Notes: generated by a model not told the origin, from the sequence alone. 64,000 bases of DNA from DASXTW01 sp046726275 (GCA_046726275.1 JBKPAF010000011.1:1-64000); one strand, 5' to 3'; positions 1-9,663 are shown, counted from the first letter of the stretch. Made by a program: numbers and translations.

Positions 1-748
1 ATCGGCTCGGGTCCCCCGACGACTCGAACCTGTGCACGGGAAGGTCCGGAGTCCCCTCGGTCCCGTCGGCGAGAAGACCCTTCGAGGCGAGCACCCCGTA
101 CACGTCGTTCGCCGTCTCTTCGGCGGACGAGATCAACAGGACGTCCGGTCCCATCACGTGGTGGATTGCGCCGCGAAGGAGCGGGTAATGGGTGCAACCC
201 AGGATCAGCGTGTCCGCGCCCGCCTCCTGCAGGGGCGCGAGATACTCCCGAGCCGTCCGAATCAGCGCCGGGCTGGTGGTGTCCCCCCGCTCGACGAACT
301 CCACGAACAGGGGACACGCCTGCGCCACCAGGTCGACCTTCGGGGCGATGCGCTCGAAGGCACGCTGGTACGCCCGGCTGGACACGGTGGCCTGGGTACC
401 GATCAATCCGACCGATCCGATCCTGGTGGCTCGGACGGCTGCCCGAACGGCCGGCTCGATCACACCGACGACGGGCACGGGGACGGCATCGGCCACCTCG
501 TCGAGGGCCGCCGACGTCGCCGCGTTGCAGGCGACCACGATGAGCTTCACGTCCTCCACGACGAGATGCCTGGCGATCTGCACGGCGAACTGCCGGATCT
601 CCTCGAGGGGGCGCGGGCCATATGGAAAGCGGGCGTGGTCGCCGAAGTAGATCACCGGTTCGAGCGGGAGCTCGTCCATGATCACCCGGACGACGGTCAG
701 CCCGCCCGTGCCCGAGTCGAACACCCCGATGGGTCTTCCGTCGCTCAC
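1..748 (-). CDS. murI: Glutamate racemase (3' end cut by window edge)
   Basis: Interconverts L- and D-glutamate to supply D-Glu for peptidoglycan; cytoplasmic. The N-terminus reads GVFDSGTGGLTVVR, the family signature. Both catalytic cysteines are present, in VVACNAATS and LILGCTHYP. About 249 codons are visible, so only a short C-terminal piece is missing beyond the left edge (family about 265-270 residues). The start is a GTG ten bases after the cysM stop, with only a weak ribosome site, so translation probably depends on cysM. In mycobacteria the same cysM-murI neighbourhood exists with one gene between them. Identification is firm. Confidence 0.95.
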   Translation of the reverse strand, partial: MSDGRPIGVFDSGTGGLTVVRVIMDELPLEPVIYFGDHARFPYGPRPLEEIRQFAVQIARHLVVEDVKLIVVACNAATSAALDEVADAVPVPVVGVIEPAVRAAVRATRIGSVGLIGTQATVSSRAYQRAFERIAPKVDLVAQACPLFVEFVERGDTTSPALIRTAREYLAPLQEAGADTLILGCTHYPLLRGAIHHVMGPDVLLISSAEETANDVYGVLASKGLLADGTEGTPDLPVHRFESSGDPSR

Positions 749-758
749 GAAGGGACGC

Positions 759-1691
759 TCACCACCACAGGGTCTCCTCGACCTCCTTCTCGGCCACGGC
801 AAGGTCAGACGTCCAGGCCTGCGTCGAGAGGTACTTCCATCCTCCGTCCGCCAGGAGGCACACCACATCGCCGCGGTCGAGCTCGGCGCCGATCCGTCTG
901 GCCACGTGGAGGACGGCGCCCGAGGAGATCCCCGCGAAGATCCCTTCCTGTTTCGTGAGCTCGCGGGTGGCCCGAAGCGCGTCGGATGAGGAAACGAGGA
1001 ACTTGCGATCCAGGACCGATTCGTCCAGCACGGGAGGGATGAACCCTTCGTCCAGGGAGCGCAGGCCGTACACGAGCTCTCCCAGCTCGGGCTCGGCGGC
1101 GATCACCTTCACCTCGGGGTTGTGTTCCTTGAGGCGCCGGCCCACACCGGTCAGCGTACCTCCGGTCCCGAGCCCGGCGACGAAGTGGGTGACGCTGGGC
1201 AGGTCCCTGACGATCTCGGCCCCCGTGCCCTCGTAGTGCGCCAGAGGATTGGCCGGATTTCCGTACTGGAAGGGCATGTAGTACTTGTCGTCGCGCGTCA
1301 TCGCCCGGGCGACCTCGATGGCACCGTTGGTCCCTTTCTCGGCGGGCGTGAACACGACCTCGGCCCCGTAGAGCTCCAGGAGCCGGACACGCTCCTCGCT
1401 GGCGTTCTCGGGGATGACCGCGGTCAGCCGGTATCCCTTCCGCGCGGCCACCATCGCCAGCGAGATGCCCGTATTCCCCGACGTGGGCTCGAGGATCACC
1501 GATCCCGGGTTGAGCTTCCCCTCGGCCTCGGCGGCTTCCACCATGGCCAGGGCGATCCGATCCTTCAGCGATCCCGTGGGGTTCTGCCCTTCGAGCTTGG
1601 CCCACAGGCGCACACCGGGCTTCGGCGACAGCCTCTCGATACCGACCAGAGGGGTGTCGCCGATGGCTTCGAGGATGTCCTTCGTCCGCAT
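759..1691 (-). CDS. cysM: Cysteine synthase CysM, O-phosphoserine/CysO-thiocarboxylate type
   Basis: PLP enzyme, 310 residues. The Schiff-base lysine is K43 in NPTGSLKDR and the phosphate loop is EPTSGNTGIS. It resembles M. tuberculosis CysM more than CysK: the segment VYGLRSLDEGF keeps the Arg that binds the phosphate of O-phosphoserine, and the C-terminal tail after GWKYLSTQAW matches the CysM lid and ends in Leu-Trp-Trp. The inferred reaction is O-phosphoserine plus CysO thiocarboxylate giving a CysO-cysteine adduct. The partners cysO, a MoeB-like activator and mec lie about 10 kb away on the same strand. GGAGGAG precedes the ATG. Confidence 0.92.
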   Translation of the reverse strand: MRTKDILEAIGDTPLVGIERLSPKPGVRLWAKLEGQNPTGSLKDRIALAMVEAAEAEGKLNPGSVILEPTSGNTGISLAMVAARKGYRLTAVIPENASEERVRLLELYGAEVVFTPAEKGTNGAIEVARAMTRDDKYYMPFQYGNPANPLAHYEGTGAEIVRDLPSVTHFVAGLGTGGTLTGVGRRLKEHNPEVKVIAAEPELGELVYGLRSLDEGFIPPVLDESVLDRKFLVSSSDALRATRELTKQEGIFAGISSGAVLHVARRIGAELDRGDVVCLLADGGWKYLSTQAWTSDLAVAEKEVEETLWW

Positions 1692-1897
1692 TCATCTCCT
1701 CCTCGAGAGCCGATTATCGCAGCGCCGGACGACATGACCCGTGAGTTTCCGGGTACAGCCCTTAGTGCGTCCCCTTCTTCGACCGAAGGTATGTAGGAGA
1801 GGTCGCGATGCGTGCTCGAGTTCGGTCCGCCCCCCGCTCCGGCGCTCCGCCAACGGCGAAGCGTTCCTTTTTTCCGCTTCCGTTGTACCCTTCCCGG

Positions 1898-2500
1898 ATG
1901 AGCAGGAAGGCCAGCCTGGTCCTCGTGGCCTGCACCCTCGTCCTGCTCATGGCCGCGTGTACCCGGGTTCGAGAGATCCCGCTGAGCACGCTCTCCACCC
2001 CCAGCCCCACCGCCCAGGCGACCGGGGGACAGGCCTTCGTGGCGATCCCGTTTCCAATGACCTTGTTCGGCCCTCCGCTGAAGACCGCCACCGTGCAGCC
2101 CGGGACCACCAAGCTCAAGCAGCTCATCCTCGCCCACCCGAGGCTCAAGGTGACCGCGCTCGCGTCGAGCCAGCGCACGGTGGCGCTCGGCTTCCAGGAG
2201 AAAGCGAGCGGCAAGCAGCGCTGGGGGGAGATCATGATCCCCGAGGAGCGAAAGCTGTTCCAGCGGTTCGCTCAAGACCAGTCGACGGGCCAGTGGCTGA
2301 TCGTGATCACCGACGTGGAGGTCCTCGATGGGCCCGATCCGGTTCCGCTCGTCGCCTATCGTTGGGACCGTGAGGCCCTCGAGTCTTACGCGAAGTGCGG
2401 CATCCCGCAGTCCATGACCATCGACGACTGCACCGACAAGTTCTATCAGGCAGCCGAAGTCGTGTTCCTGCACCACCGGACGGTCGGGCAGGGGCAGTAG
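1898..2500 (+). CDS. Putative lipoprotein, function unknown
   Basis: 200 residues. I chose the internal ATG at 1898 because it opens directly into a lipoprotein signal: MSRK, a hydrophobic stretch, then LLMAAC with Cys as the lipidation site (Met at -3 is slightly unusual). The preceding 90 bases can be read through but look like leader. The mature part starts with a Ser/Thr/Pro-rich linker (STLSTPSPTAQ) followed by a globular domain with the pattern KVTALASSQRTVALGF and two late cysteines. I do not recognise the family. It lies alone between cysM (divergent) and the convergent flavin oxidoreductase gene, 3 bases away. Confidence 0.7.
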   Translation: MSRKASLVLVACTLVLLMAACTRVREIPLSTLSTPSPTAQATGGQAFVAIPFPMTLFGPPLKTATVQPGTTKLKQLILAHPRLKVTALASSQRTVALGFQEKASGKQRWGEIMIPEERKLFQRFAQDQSTGQWLIVITDVEVLDGPDPVPLVAYRWDREALESYAKCGIPQSMTIDDCTDKFYQAAEVVFLHHRTVGQGQ

Positions 2501-2503
2501 CCT

Positions 2504-4099
2504 CTAGCGGCGCTTCCTGTCCGCCAGGATCTCCCGCGCGGCATTCGCTCCCGGCGCTCCCGTGACCCCCCCACCCGGATGGGCTCCGGCACCGCACAGA
2601 TAGAGCCCCCGCAGAGCCAGCCGATATCGAGCATGCCCGAGCAGCGGACGCCACGCGAACAGCTGGTCCAGGCCCGGCTCGCCGTGAAGGGGGTGGCCCT
2701 CGGTGAGGCCGTAGTCGCCTTCCAGGTCCACGGGAGTGATGACCTGGCGAGCCACCACGAGATCCGATAGACGCGGAGCAAGGGCCTCCAGGGTCTTCAG
2801 GACCAGGTCGCCCAGGCCATCTCGCTCCGCCTCCCAGGTACCCTCGCGCCGGTGGTAGGGCGCCCACTGGACCAGGACGCTCATGACGTGGCCACCGGGG
2901 GGCACCAGCGTGGGGTCGGCGATGCTCGGGATAGTGGCTTCCAGATACGGTTCGTCGGAAACGCGCCCGTACTTGGAAGCGTCGAAGGCCCGCTCCAGAT
3001 AGTCGATCCCCGGAGCGACCAGGATTCGCCCCTTCAGGCGCTCGGCATCCGAGCCACCCTCGGCCGCGAACGCGGGCATCCTCGACAGCGCCAGGTTCAC
3101 CTTCGCCACGACGCCCGGCAGTCGGAGGTTGCCCGCTCGCCAGGTGAGGTTCGGCCCGAGGGCAACGGGATCGACCAGCCGCAGCAGCGTTCGCTTGGGA
3201 TCCACCGCGGACACCACGATCGGCGACGAGATCTCCTCGCCCGACGCGAGGGCTACCCCGGTCACCCGGTCTCCCGACGACGTCACCCCGATCACATCCA
3301 CGCCGGTACGGATCACGGCGCCGAAGGAGCGGGCCGCGGAGGCCAGCGCTTGCGCCAACACTTCGGGACCTCCTCGCGCGAACGCGCTCTGTCCCGGAGC
3401 TCCGCCGTCGTTCCCGGCCGAATCGGCGAGGAGGACTGCCGTCGTCCCAGCCGACCACGGACCCATGGCCGCGTACTGCACGCCGCGAGCAGCCAGGGCC
3501 CCCCGCAGCTCGTCGGTATCGAAGGCCTCGCCGACGAAGTCCGCGACTGCCATCGGTAGGACCCTCAGGAGCTCCCTCGTCCCTCTCTTGCCCAGTCCGC
3601 GGAAGGCGCGGGCCAGCTTGAGTCCCGTCAGGGCGTCGGCCGCCGACGGCTTCTTGAGATCGGGCGGAGTGCTCGCGTGGACGTGCGCCAGGAAGCTCGA
3701 GAGCGCGCGAACTTTCTGGTCGAACGTGGGGTAGGCCTCGGCGTCGTGGACCGACCAACCCCGCAGCTCGCGGGCGGTCCTCGTTCGATCGGCCCACAGG
3801 GTCAGCGAGCGACCGTCGGATTGTGGAGAAAACACGCGCACCTCGGGGACGATGAGGTCGAGGCCGTGCTCCCTGAGGCGGAGGTGATCGATCACGGCGG
3901 GCCGGAGCCTCCCCACGGTATGGGCCACCGCCGGAACCCGATAGCCGGGGGCGATCTCGACCGTCGCCAGCGCACCCCCCGGGACCTCGCGTCGTTCGAG
4001 CACGGCGATACGGATCCCGGCCTTCGCGAGATACGCGGCCGCCACCAGACCGTTGTGGCCGGCCCCGATGACGACGGCGTCGAAACGGGCTTCCGTCAT
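2504..4099 (-). CDS. FAD-dependent oxidoreductase, CrtI/PYROXD2-like (copy 1)
   Basis: 531 residues. The N-terminal dinucleotide fold AVVIGAGHNGLVAAAYL is followed by VLERREVPGGA, and the C-terminus has the FAD-closing motif GLYLCGAGAHPGGGVTGAPG. This is the COG1233 phytoene-desaturase-like family, in which most members have no known substrate. It lies 31 bases downstream of a second, similar gene on the same strand, so the pair probably forms one transcript. No phytoene synthase or prenyltransferase lies nearby, so carotenoid synthesis is not supported by context; a general amine or isoprenoid oxidoreductase role is equally possible. Confidence 0.85.
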   Translation of the reverse strand: MTEARFDAVVIGAGHNGLVAAAYLAKAGIRIAVLERREVPGGALATVEIAPGYRVPAVAHTVGRLRPAVIDHLRLREHGLDLIVPEVRVFSPQSDGRSLTLWADRTRTARELRGWSVHDAEAYPTFDQKVRALSSFLAHVHASTPPDLKKPSAADALTGLKLARAFRGLGKRGTRELLRVLPMAVADFVGEAFDTDELRGALAARGVQYAAMGPWSAGTTAVLLADSAGNDGGAPGQSAFARGGPEVLAQALASAARSFGAVIRTGVDVIGVTSSGDRVTGVALASGEEISSPIVVSAVDPKRTLLRLVDPVALGPNLTWRAGNLRLPGVVAKVNLALSRMPAFAAEGGSDAERLKGRILVAPGIDYLERAFDASKYGRVSDEPYLEATIPSIADPTLVPPGGHVMSVLVQWAPYHRREGTWEAERDGLGDLVLKTLEALAPRLSDLVVARQVITPVDLEGDYGLTEGHPLHGEPGLDQLFAWRPLLGHARYRLALRGLYLCGAGAHPGGGVTGAPGANAAREILADRKRR

Positions 4100-4130
4100 C
4101 GTTCCCTCGACAGCGGATCGGCGTTCCGGA

Positions 4131-5726
4131 TCACGCCGCCCTCATGGTCCTGATCGCCTGGAGGGCCGCGATCCTCCCCGGTGCTCCCATGAGGCCGCCG
4201 CCGGGATGGGTAGCCGAGCCGCACAGCCACAGGCCTTTGACCGGCGTCCGGTATTGAGCCCACCCGGGAACCGGGCGGCTGAAGAAGAGCTGCTCCAGGC
4301 TGAGCTCACCCTGGAAGATGTTGCCTTCGGTCAGGCCGAAGGTCTCCTCCAGGTCGAGCGGAGTCAGCACCTGGCGGTGAAGGATGAGCTTCTTCAGGTT
4401 CGGCGCTCGCTCGCTGATCGTCTCGATGACCGAGTCGCCGAAGGCGTCCCGAGTAGCGCCGTCCCAGGTCCGGCCGTTCGACAGGTGATACGGCGCGTAC
4501 TGAACGAAGCAGCTCATCACGTGCTTGCCTGGTGGCGCCATCGACGGATCCACCAGGGTGGGGATGACGATGTCGATATAGGGACGCGCGCTGAACGACC
4601 CATACTTGGCGTCGTCGTAGGCCCGCTCCATGTAGTCCACACTCGGTGAGAAGCTGATCGCCCCGCGCAGGTGCTCCACGTCCTCGCTATTCGGCAGACA
4701 CGGGAAGTCGGGCAGTTCATCCAGGGCCAGGTTCACCTTCCCGGAGGAGCCGCGGAACTTGTACCGACGGACCTCCTGCTCGAATTCGGGGTCGAGGGAG
4801 CCCGGTTCGAGGAGGTCGAGCATCGTCCGGCGAACGTCTGCGCTCGACAGGATCGTCCGCGCGCCGATCTCTTCGCCGGACTCGAGCACCACACCGTGCG
4901 CGCGCTGGCCCTTGGTGAGGATCCGGGCCACCGGCGACTCGGTGCGGATCTCGGCGCCTTGCACCCTTGCGGCCGACGCGATGGCGTTGCTGATTCCTCC
5001 CGTTCCGCCCTTCGGAATCCCCCATGCCCGGAAGGCTCCGTCGATCTCACCCATGTAGTGATGGAGAAGGACGTAGGCAGTGCCGGGAGACCGGACCCCT
5101 TGAAACGTTCCGATGATGCCCGAGGCCGCCATCGTCGCCTTCAGCGGATCGGTCTCGAACCACTGGTCGAGGAACTCGGCCGCGCTCATCGTCATGAGCT
5201 GAATGAACGTTGCCTGGTGACGAGGAGGCAGCTTCTGGAACCGCCTGCCGAGGCGGGCCAGCGGGAACCATGGTCGGGGATCGATCCTCGCCGGGTCGGG
5301 CGGGACGATGGACAGGATCGGTTTGATGAACCGGGCCATGTCGAACATGAGCTGTCCGTACTCGTCGTAGGCCTCGGCGTCCATCCGCGACCATCGGCGG
5401 AGCTCCCGAACCGTCCGCCAGTGGTCGTTGACCCGCCACAGGTAATCGCCGTCGAGCGGTGTGAACGTTCCGTCCAGAGGGAGGATCTCCAGGCCGTGGC
5501 GGGGTAGCTCGAGGTCGCGGATGATCTCGGGCCGCAGGAGGCTCACCACGTAGGAGGCCACGCTGAACCTGAAACCTGGGAAGACCTCCTCGGTGACCGC
5601 GGCTCCGCCCAGGACGTGCCGACGCTCCAGCACGATCGTCTTCAGGCCGGCCCTGGCGAGGTACGCCGAAGCGACCAGTCCGTTGTGCCCGCCGCCGATC
5701 ACGATCGCGTCGTAGGCTTCCGCCAC
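4131..5726 (-). CDS. FAD-dependent oxidoreductase, CrtI/PYROXD2-like (copy 2)
   Basis: 531 residues from the GTG at 5726, the same length as its neighbour. That start places AIVIGGGHNGLVASAYLARAG at residue 6; an upstream reading to 5831 adds a low-complexity stretch and would overlap the divergent leader. The closing motif is LWLCGSATHPGGGLMGAPG. It is clearly paralogous to the downstream gene but substantially diverged, so the duplication is not recent. The divergent GcvT-like gene starts only about 70 bases away, so the two sides share one promoter region. Confidence 0.85.
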   Translation of the reverse strand: MAEAYDAIVIGGGHNGLVASAYLARAGLKTIVLERRHVLGGAAVTEEVFPGFRFSVASYVVSLLRPEIIRDLELPRHGLEILPLDGTFTPLDGDYLWRVNDHWRTVRELRRWSRMDAEAYDEYGQLMFDMARFIKPILSIVPPDPARIDPRPWFPLARLGRRFQKLPPRHQATFIQLMTMSAAEFLDQWFETDPLKATMAASGIIGTFQGVRSPGTAYVLLHHYMGEIDGAFRAWGIPKGGTGGISNAIASAARVQGAEIRTESPVARILTKGQRAHGVVLESGEEIGARTILSSADVRRTMLDLLEPGSLDPEFEQEVRRYKFRGSSGKVNLALDELPDFPCLPNSEDVEHLRGAISFSPSVDYMERAYDDAKYGSFSARPYIDIVIPTLVDPSMAPPGKHVMSCFVQYAPYHLSNGRTWDGATRDAFGDSVIETISERAPNLKKLILHRQVLTPLDLEETFGLTEGNIFQGELSLEQLFFSRPVPGWAQYRTPVKGLWLCGSATHPGGGLMGAPGRIAALQAIRTMRAA

Positions 5727-5794
5727 GGCCCGTAACTGTACGCGACGGGCGACGCTCTCCCCTCTATGCTTGCGGGCCGACGAGGAGGATCCTA

Positions 5795-6988
5795 CTGAGC
5801 ACCGGCACCGCGTTTCATCCGCGAACGGCATCGCTGAATCGAAAGATGCAATGGCGCGAGTGGTCGGGGTACTTCGCCGCGAGCCAGTACGCGGACGCTA
5901 TCGACATCGAGTACAACGCGATCCGCGACGCGGCCGCCCTCATCGACGTCACCCCCCTGTTCAAGTATCACGTCAGTGGGCCGGACTCGATGCGGTTGAT
6001 CGACCGGATCATCACCCGCGACGCCACGAAGCTGCAGGTCGACCAAGTCTTCTACACGTGCTGGTGTGATGAGGACGGGAAGGTCGTGGACGACGGCACC
6101 ATCACCCGGCTGGACGAGACCACCTATCGATGGACGGCCGCCGATCCCTCCTTGCGATGGTTCCGGCTGAACGCCTCCGGCCTGGACGTGACGATCGAGG
6201 AGATCAGCGAGCGGCTGGCTGCCCTCGCGCTGCAGGGGCCCTTCGCCCGGGAAGTGCTGGAGCGGCTGACCGACGAGTCCTTCGCGGAGCTCAAGTACTT
6301 CCGCCGGCGCGCTTCTCGCGTCAAGGACATGGCGGTCGACGTGACCCGGACGGGATACACCGGCGACCTCGGGTACGAACTGTGGGTCGACGCGGACCGG
6401 GCCGTCGACCTCTGGGACCTCGTCATGGAATGCGGGAGGCCTTTCGAGGTGCGCCCGGCGGGGATGCTGGCTCTCGACGTGGCCCGGGTCGAAGCGGGAC
6501 TGATCCTCCTCGAGGTCGATTACACGAGCTCGCGGCACGCCATGATCCCCGAGCAGTCCTACTCACCCTTCGAGCTGGGGATCCTCGGGCACTTCACCCG
6601 GTTCGACAAAGGCGAATACGTGGGCAAGCGTGCCCTGGAAGCCGAGCAGGCGGCCGGCGGCCCCCTTCGCCGGCTGGTCGGCCTGGACGTCGGGTGGGCG
6701 GGGATCGAGGACCTGTACGCCGCGCAGGACCTCCCGCCCGTGCTGTCGCCCCACACCTCGCGAGACCCAGTGCCCGTCTACTCGGGGCGGAGACAGGTCG
6801 GGAGGGCCACGAGCACCACGTGGAGCCCGATCCTCAAGAAGGCCATCGCCCTGGCATCCGTGAACAAGGAGGTCGCCGAGGATGGGACCGACCTGCTGGT
6901 GGAATGGACGGTGGAAGCCCGCCGAGGCCGGGTTCCCGCAAAAGTCGTTCCCCTCCCGTTCTTCGACCCCCCTCGCAAGCGCGCCTGA
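5795..6988 (+). CDS. GcvT-family aminomethyltransferase-like protein (possible CTG start)
   Basis: Folate-binding T-protein fold, 397 residues from 5795. Visible motifs: GLIDVTPLFKY-type opening (AALIDVTPLFKYHVSG), VVDDGTITR, the glycine-rich TGYTGDLGYELWV and the C-terminal barrel. The first ordinary start is ATG 5846, but the 17 codons before it read STGTAFHPRTASLNRK, which fits my memory of how relatives begin. GAGGAGG at 5782-5788 sits about six bases before CTG 5795. I therefore prefer the CTG. No gcvH or gcvP is nearby, so it may act on another methylated amine (inference). It converges on the next gene with 11 bases between. Confidence 0.8.
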   Translation: MSTGTAFHPRTASLNRKMQWREWSGYFAASQYADAIDIEYNAIRDAAALIDVTPLFKYHVSGPDSMRLIDRIITRDATKLQVDQVFYTCWCDEDGKVVDDGTITRLDETTYRWTAADPSLRWFRLNASGLDVTIEEISERLAALALQGPFAREVLERLTDESFAELKYFRRRASRVKDMAVDVTRTGYTGDLGYELWVDADRAVDLWDLVMECGRPFEVRPAGMLALDVARVEAGLILLEVDYTSSRHAMIPEQSYSPFELGILGHFTRFDKGEYVGKRALEAEQAAGGPLRRLVGLDVGWAGIEDLYAAQDLPPVLSPHTSRDPVPVYSGRRQVGRATSTTWSPILKKAIALASVNKEVAEDGTDLLVEWTVEARRGRVPAKVVPLPFFDPPRKRA

Positions 6989-6999
6989 CCGCGCGAGCC

Positions 7000-8202
7000 T
7001 CAGCGTTCGCGTACGGTGATCTCGAAACCTCGCCGACGGAGCTCGTCCACCATGAGCATCGGATCGACGGCGAGCTCGACGGGGGTAGCCCCGGGAGGGA
7101 TTCGGCCTGCGGCCATGAGATGGCACACGATCGCGGCGTGCCAGCCCGTCGCCCGCTCCATTGCCGTGAACCCGAGGGCCTCATCCGGATGGACCCGGAG
7201 ATCGATCGACGCTTCGGCGTCCCGCCCGCCCTTCCTTCCCTTCGCGGTGACTCGAGCGACCACGACGTCGCGTGTTCCCAGGCTCGCGCGGATCTTCGGC
7301 TCGAGAAGGGCGTGGAACACCTCCCTCGGCATCACTCGGAGCCCACCGACGTCGACCGGCTCCTCCGAGAACAGCCCGAGGTCGCGGAACGCCCTGAACT
7401 GAGCAGCGTGACCCGGGTACCGGAGAACCTTCGCCGTGAGCGTCTTCACCCGGTCGCGAAAGCTCCATGGCGTTGTCGAACCGGTGGCGGCGGCAAAGGC
7501 CTCCAGGACTCCGAGCGGCGGGCTAAAGTCGATCAGCTCATACGTTTCCGGATCGAAGCACTCGACCTCCACCAGCTCGCCGTCCACGAGCCAGGTGGTA
7601 GTTCCGTCGTACTCGTTCGTCAGCCCGTCGACGTTGAACGTGAGGGCGTAGTGCCACGGCGGCACGGGCTCGGCTGGGAGCCCGCCGTCCAGGAGGAGCA
7701 GGTCATCGGTCTCGTCCATGAGCGTGAGCGCGTACGCGAGCAGATTGCTGGACAGGCCCGGAGCCTCTCCGCAGTCCGGGACGATGCAGACCCCGCGGTC
7801 CCGGGCTTCTCCGTCCAGATCGAGCTGCCGGCGGACAACGTTCGTGTTTCCGCCCAGGTCGCACACGTGCGTGCCTGCATCGATGGCCGCCTGAGTGACC
7901 CCGAGGTTCAGCCTCCACGACGCCGAGCTGACGACTGCATCGAGGGGTCGAAGAAAGGTCACAAGCGCGTCGGCGTCCGTGGCATCGACCTGGACACCCC
8001 CGGCCCGGTCCGACCGGGCCAGCCGATTCACGCGATGAGCCACGTCGGCCGCGCTCTGCTCGAGGAGGTCGCCCAGGACAACCTCTTCGGCTTCACCGTT
8101 GACGAGGAGATCGTAGGCCGCAGCCGTTCCCTGCCGGCCCGCGCCCAGGATGCCGTACCGGAACCCTCCCGTGCCCGACCCTCCCGGTCCCCGTCCGGAG
8201 AT
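7000..8202 (-). CDS. Saccharopine dehydrogenase-like NAD(P) oxidoreductase, start unresolved
   Basis: The Rossmann motif RYGILGAGRQGTAAAYDLLV is encoded just upstream of the first GTG in this frame (8043), so that start would remove the nucleotide site. Reading further back there is no in-frame ATG, GTG or TTG; AGAGGAAG lies six bases before an ATC at 8202. A GTG at 8224 is in the neighbouring frame, so one sequencing indel would also explain the problem. The C-terminal half has the catalytic-type fold of lysine/saccharopine dehydrogenases (VVPDCGEAPGLSSNLL). Substrate unknown; the nearby glutamate dehydrogenase suggests amino-acid catabolism. Confidence 0.75.
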   Translation of the reverse strand: MSGRGPGGSGTGGFRYGILGAGRQGTAAAYDLLVNGEAEEVVLGDLLEQSAADVAHRVNRLARSDRAGGVQVDATDADALVTFLRPLDAVVSSASWRLNLGVTQAAIDAGTHVCDLGGNTNVVRRQLDLDGEARDRGVCIVPDCGEAPGLSSNLLAYALTLMDETDDLLLLDGGLPAEPVPPWHYALTFNVDGLTNEYDGTTTWLVDGELVEVECFDPETYELIDFSPPLGVLEAFAAATGSTTPWSFRDRVKTLTAKVLRYPGHAAQFRAFRDLGLFSEEPVDVGGLRVMPREVFHALLEPKIRASLGTRDVVVARVTAKGRKGGRDAEASIDLRVHPDEALGFTAMERATGWHAAIVCHLMAAGRIPPGATPVELAVDPMLMVDELRRRGFEITVRER

Positions 8203-8382
8203 CGATGACTTCCTCTCCGGACACGACGAGGGACCGGAAGGTGGCGACCAAGCGTCCCGATTGGGAGCCCTCTCAACGGAGGGCTTACGGTCTCCCGCGA
8301 CCGACCGGGCGTGGGTACCGCCTTCCGATCCCTGCGAGGGCTAAGCGTAGCTCAGGACAGCCCGGCGGGAAAATCGGGCAAC

Positions 8383-9663
8383 CTACCGATATCCGCGGGC
8401 ATCCTCCGCCTCGGCCACCCGCTCCACTCCGATCAGATAGGCGGCGTCGCGAAGCGAGCCTCCCTCCGACTCGGCCCGGGCCAGCACCTGGCCGGTGGCC
8501 ATCTCCATCAGGTCCTCCAAGCGCTTGTTGACGCGTTCCTCCGACCACGCTTCCCGCTGGAGGTCCTGCACCCATTCGAGGTAGGAGACCGCGACGCCGC
8601 CACCCGAAGCCAGGATGTCGGGGACCACCGTGACGCCCCGATCGACCAGGATCGGATCGGCTTCGATCGTGACGGGATAGTTCGCCTCCTCCAGGATGAG
8701 CTCGGCGCCGATCCGATTCGCCCGGGCCTCGTCGATGCTCGCGTCGAGGGCCGCCGGTACGAACACTCGGCACGGCACGTCGAACAGCTCCTCGTTCGAG
8801 AGGGTGTCCGAACGTTCGAACCCGACCACGCTCCCCGTCTCCTGCTTGTGCGCCAGGACCTTCTCGGGGTGCAGCCCTTTGGGGTCGTGGATCGCGCCCT
8901 TGCTGTCGGAAACGGCCACGATCGGATATCCCTGTTCGGCGGCAAGGATGGCCAGCCACGACCCCGCGTTGCCGTACCCCTCGATGGCGATGGGGCTCTC
9001 TTCGCGCTTCCAGCCACGAGCCCTGGCGATGTGGTCCATGCAGATAAGTGCCCCCCGCCCGGTGGCCGCCTCGCGACCGAGCGATCCACCCAGGGCGATC
9101 GGCTTGCCCGTGATCACGGCCGGGTTGGGCCCGTACCGGCGGGAGTATTCATCGGCCATCCACCCCATGATCTGCGGGTTGGTGTTCACGTCCGGAGCGG
9201 GCACGTCCACGTTGGGACCGATGGCGTCGGCGATGCCCCGGATGAAGGCACGGGAGAGCCGTTCCAGCTCGGCTTCCGACAGGAGCTTGGGTTCCACCTG
9301 CACCCCGCCCTTGCCGCCGCCGAAGGGGATGTTCATCAGGGCGGTCTTCCACGTCATCAGCATGGCGAAGCACCGCACCTCGTCCAGGGACACGGTCGGG
9401 TGGAATCGGAGACCGCCCTTGAAGGGGCCGCGGGCGTTGTTGTGCTGGACCCTGTAGCCCTTGAAGACCTTGAACCCCCCGCCGTCCATGGGTACCCGCA
9501 CCTGGACCGTGACTTCACGGGTCGGCGTTGAGAGCGCCTCTCGCAGGGAGAGCTCGAGCACCAGCCGTTCCGCCGCCTGCTCGTAGAACGCCTGAACAGC
9601 CTCGAATGCTGACCTCACCAGGTCCTCCTTCGTCTCCTCGAAAAAGACGCTTCCTTCGGGCAA
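8383..9663 (-). CDS. gdhA: Glutamate dehydrogenase (Glu/Leu/Phe/Val family)
   Basis: 426 residues, normal length for the hexameric family. Substrate lysines are in GPFKGGLRFHP and GGGKGG, and the active-site Asp is in DVPAPDVNTN. The nucleotide-binding half has EGYGNAGSWLA. It interconverts glutamate with 2-oxoglutarate and ammonia in the cytoplasm. The start is 14 bases after the histidine kinase stop, so it is probably co-transcribed with the two-component system and perhaps the cysteine genes further upstream. Coenzyme choice cannot be decided by eye. Confidence 0.93.
   Translation of the reverse strand: MPEGSVFFEETKEDLVRSAFEAVQAFYEQAAERLVLELSLREALSTPTREVTVQVRVPMDGGGFKVFKGYRVQHNNARGPFKGGLRFHPTVSLDEVRCFAMLMTWKTALMNIPFGGGKGGVQVEPKLLSEAELERLSRAFIRGIADAIGPNVDVPAPDVNTNPQIMGWMADEYSRRYGPNPAVITGKPIALGGSLGREAATGRGALICMDHIARARGWKREESPIAIEGYGNAGSWLAILAAEQGYPIVAVSDSKGAIHDPKGLHPEKVLAHKQETGSVVGFERSDTLSNEELFDVPCRVFVPAALDASIDEARANRIGAELILEEANYPVTIEADPILVDRGVTVVPDILASGGGVAVSYLEWVQDLQREAWSEERVNKRLEDLMEMATGQVLARAESEGGSLRDAAYLIGVERVAEAEDARGYR

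Noticed and set aside
4131..5726. Carotenoid phytoene desaturase assignment for the CrtI-like pair
   Set aside because: No phytoene synthase or GGPP synthase nearby; the family contains many proteins with other roles.
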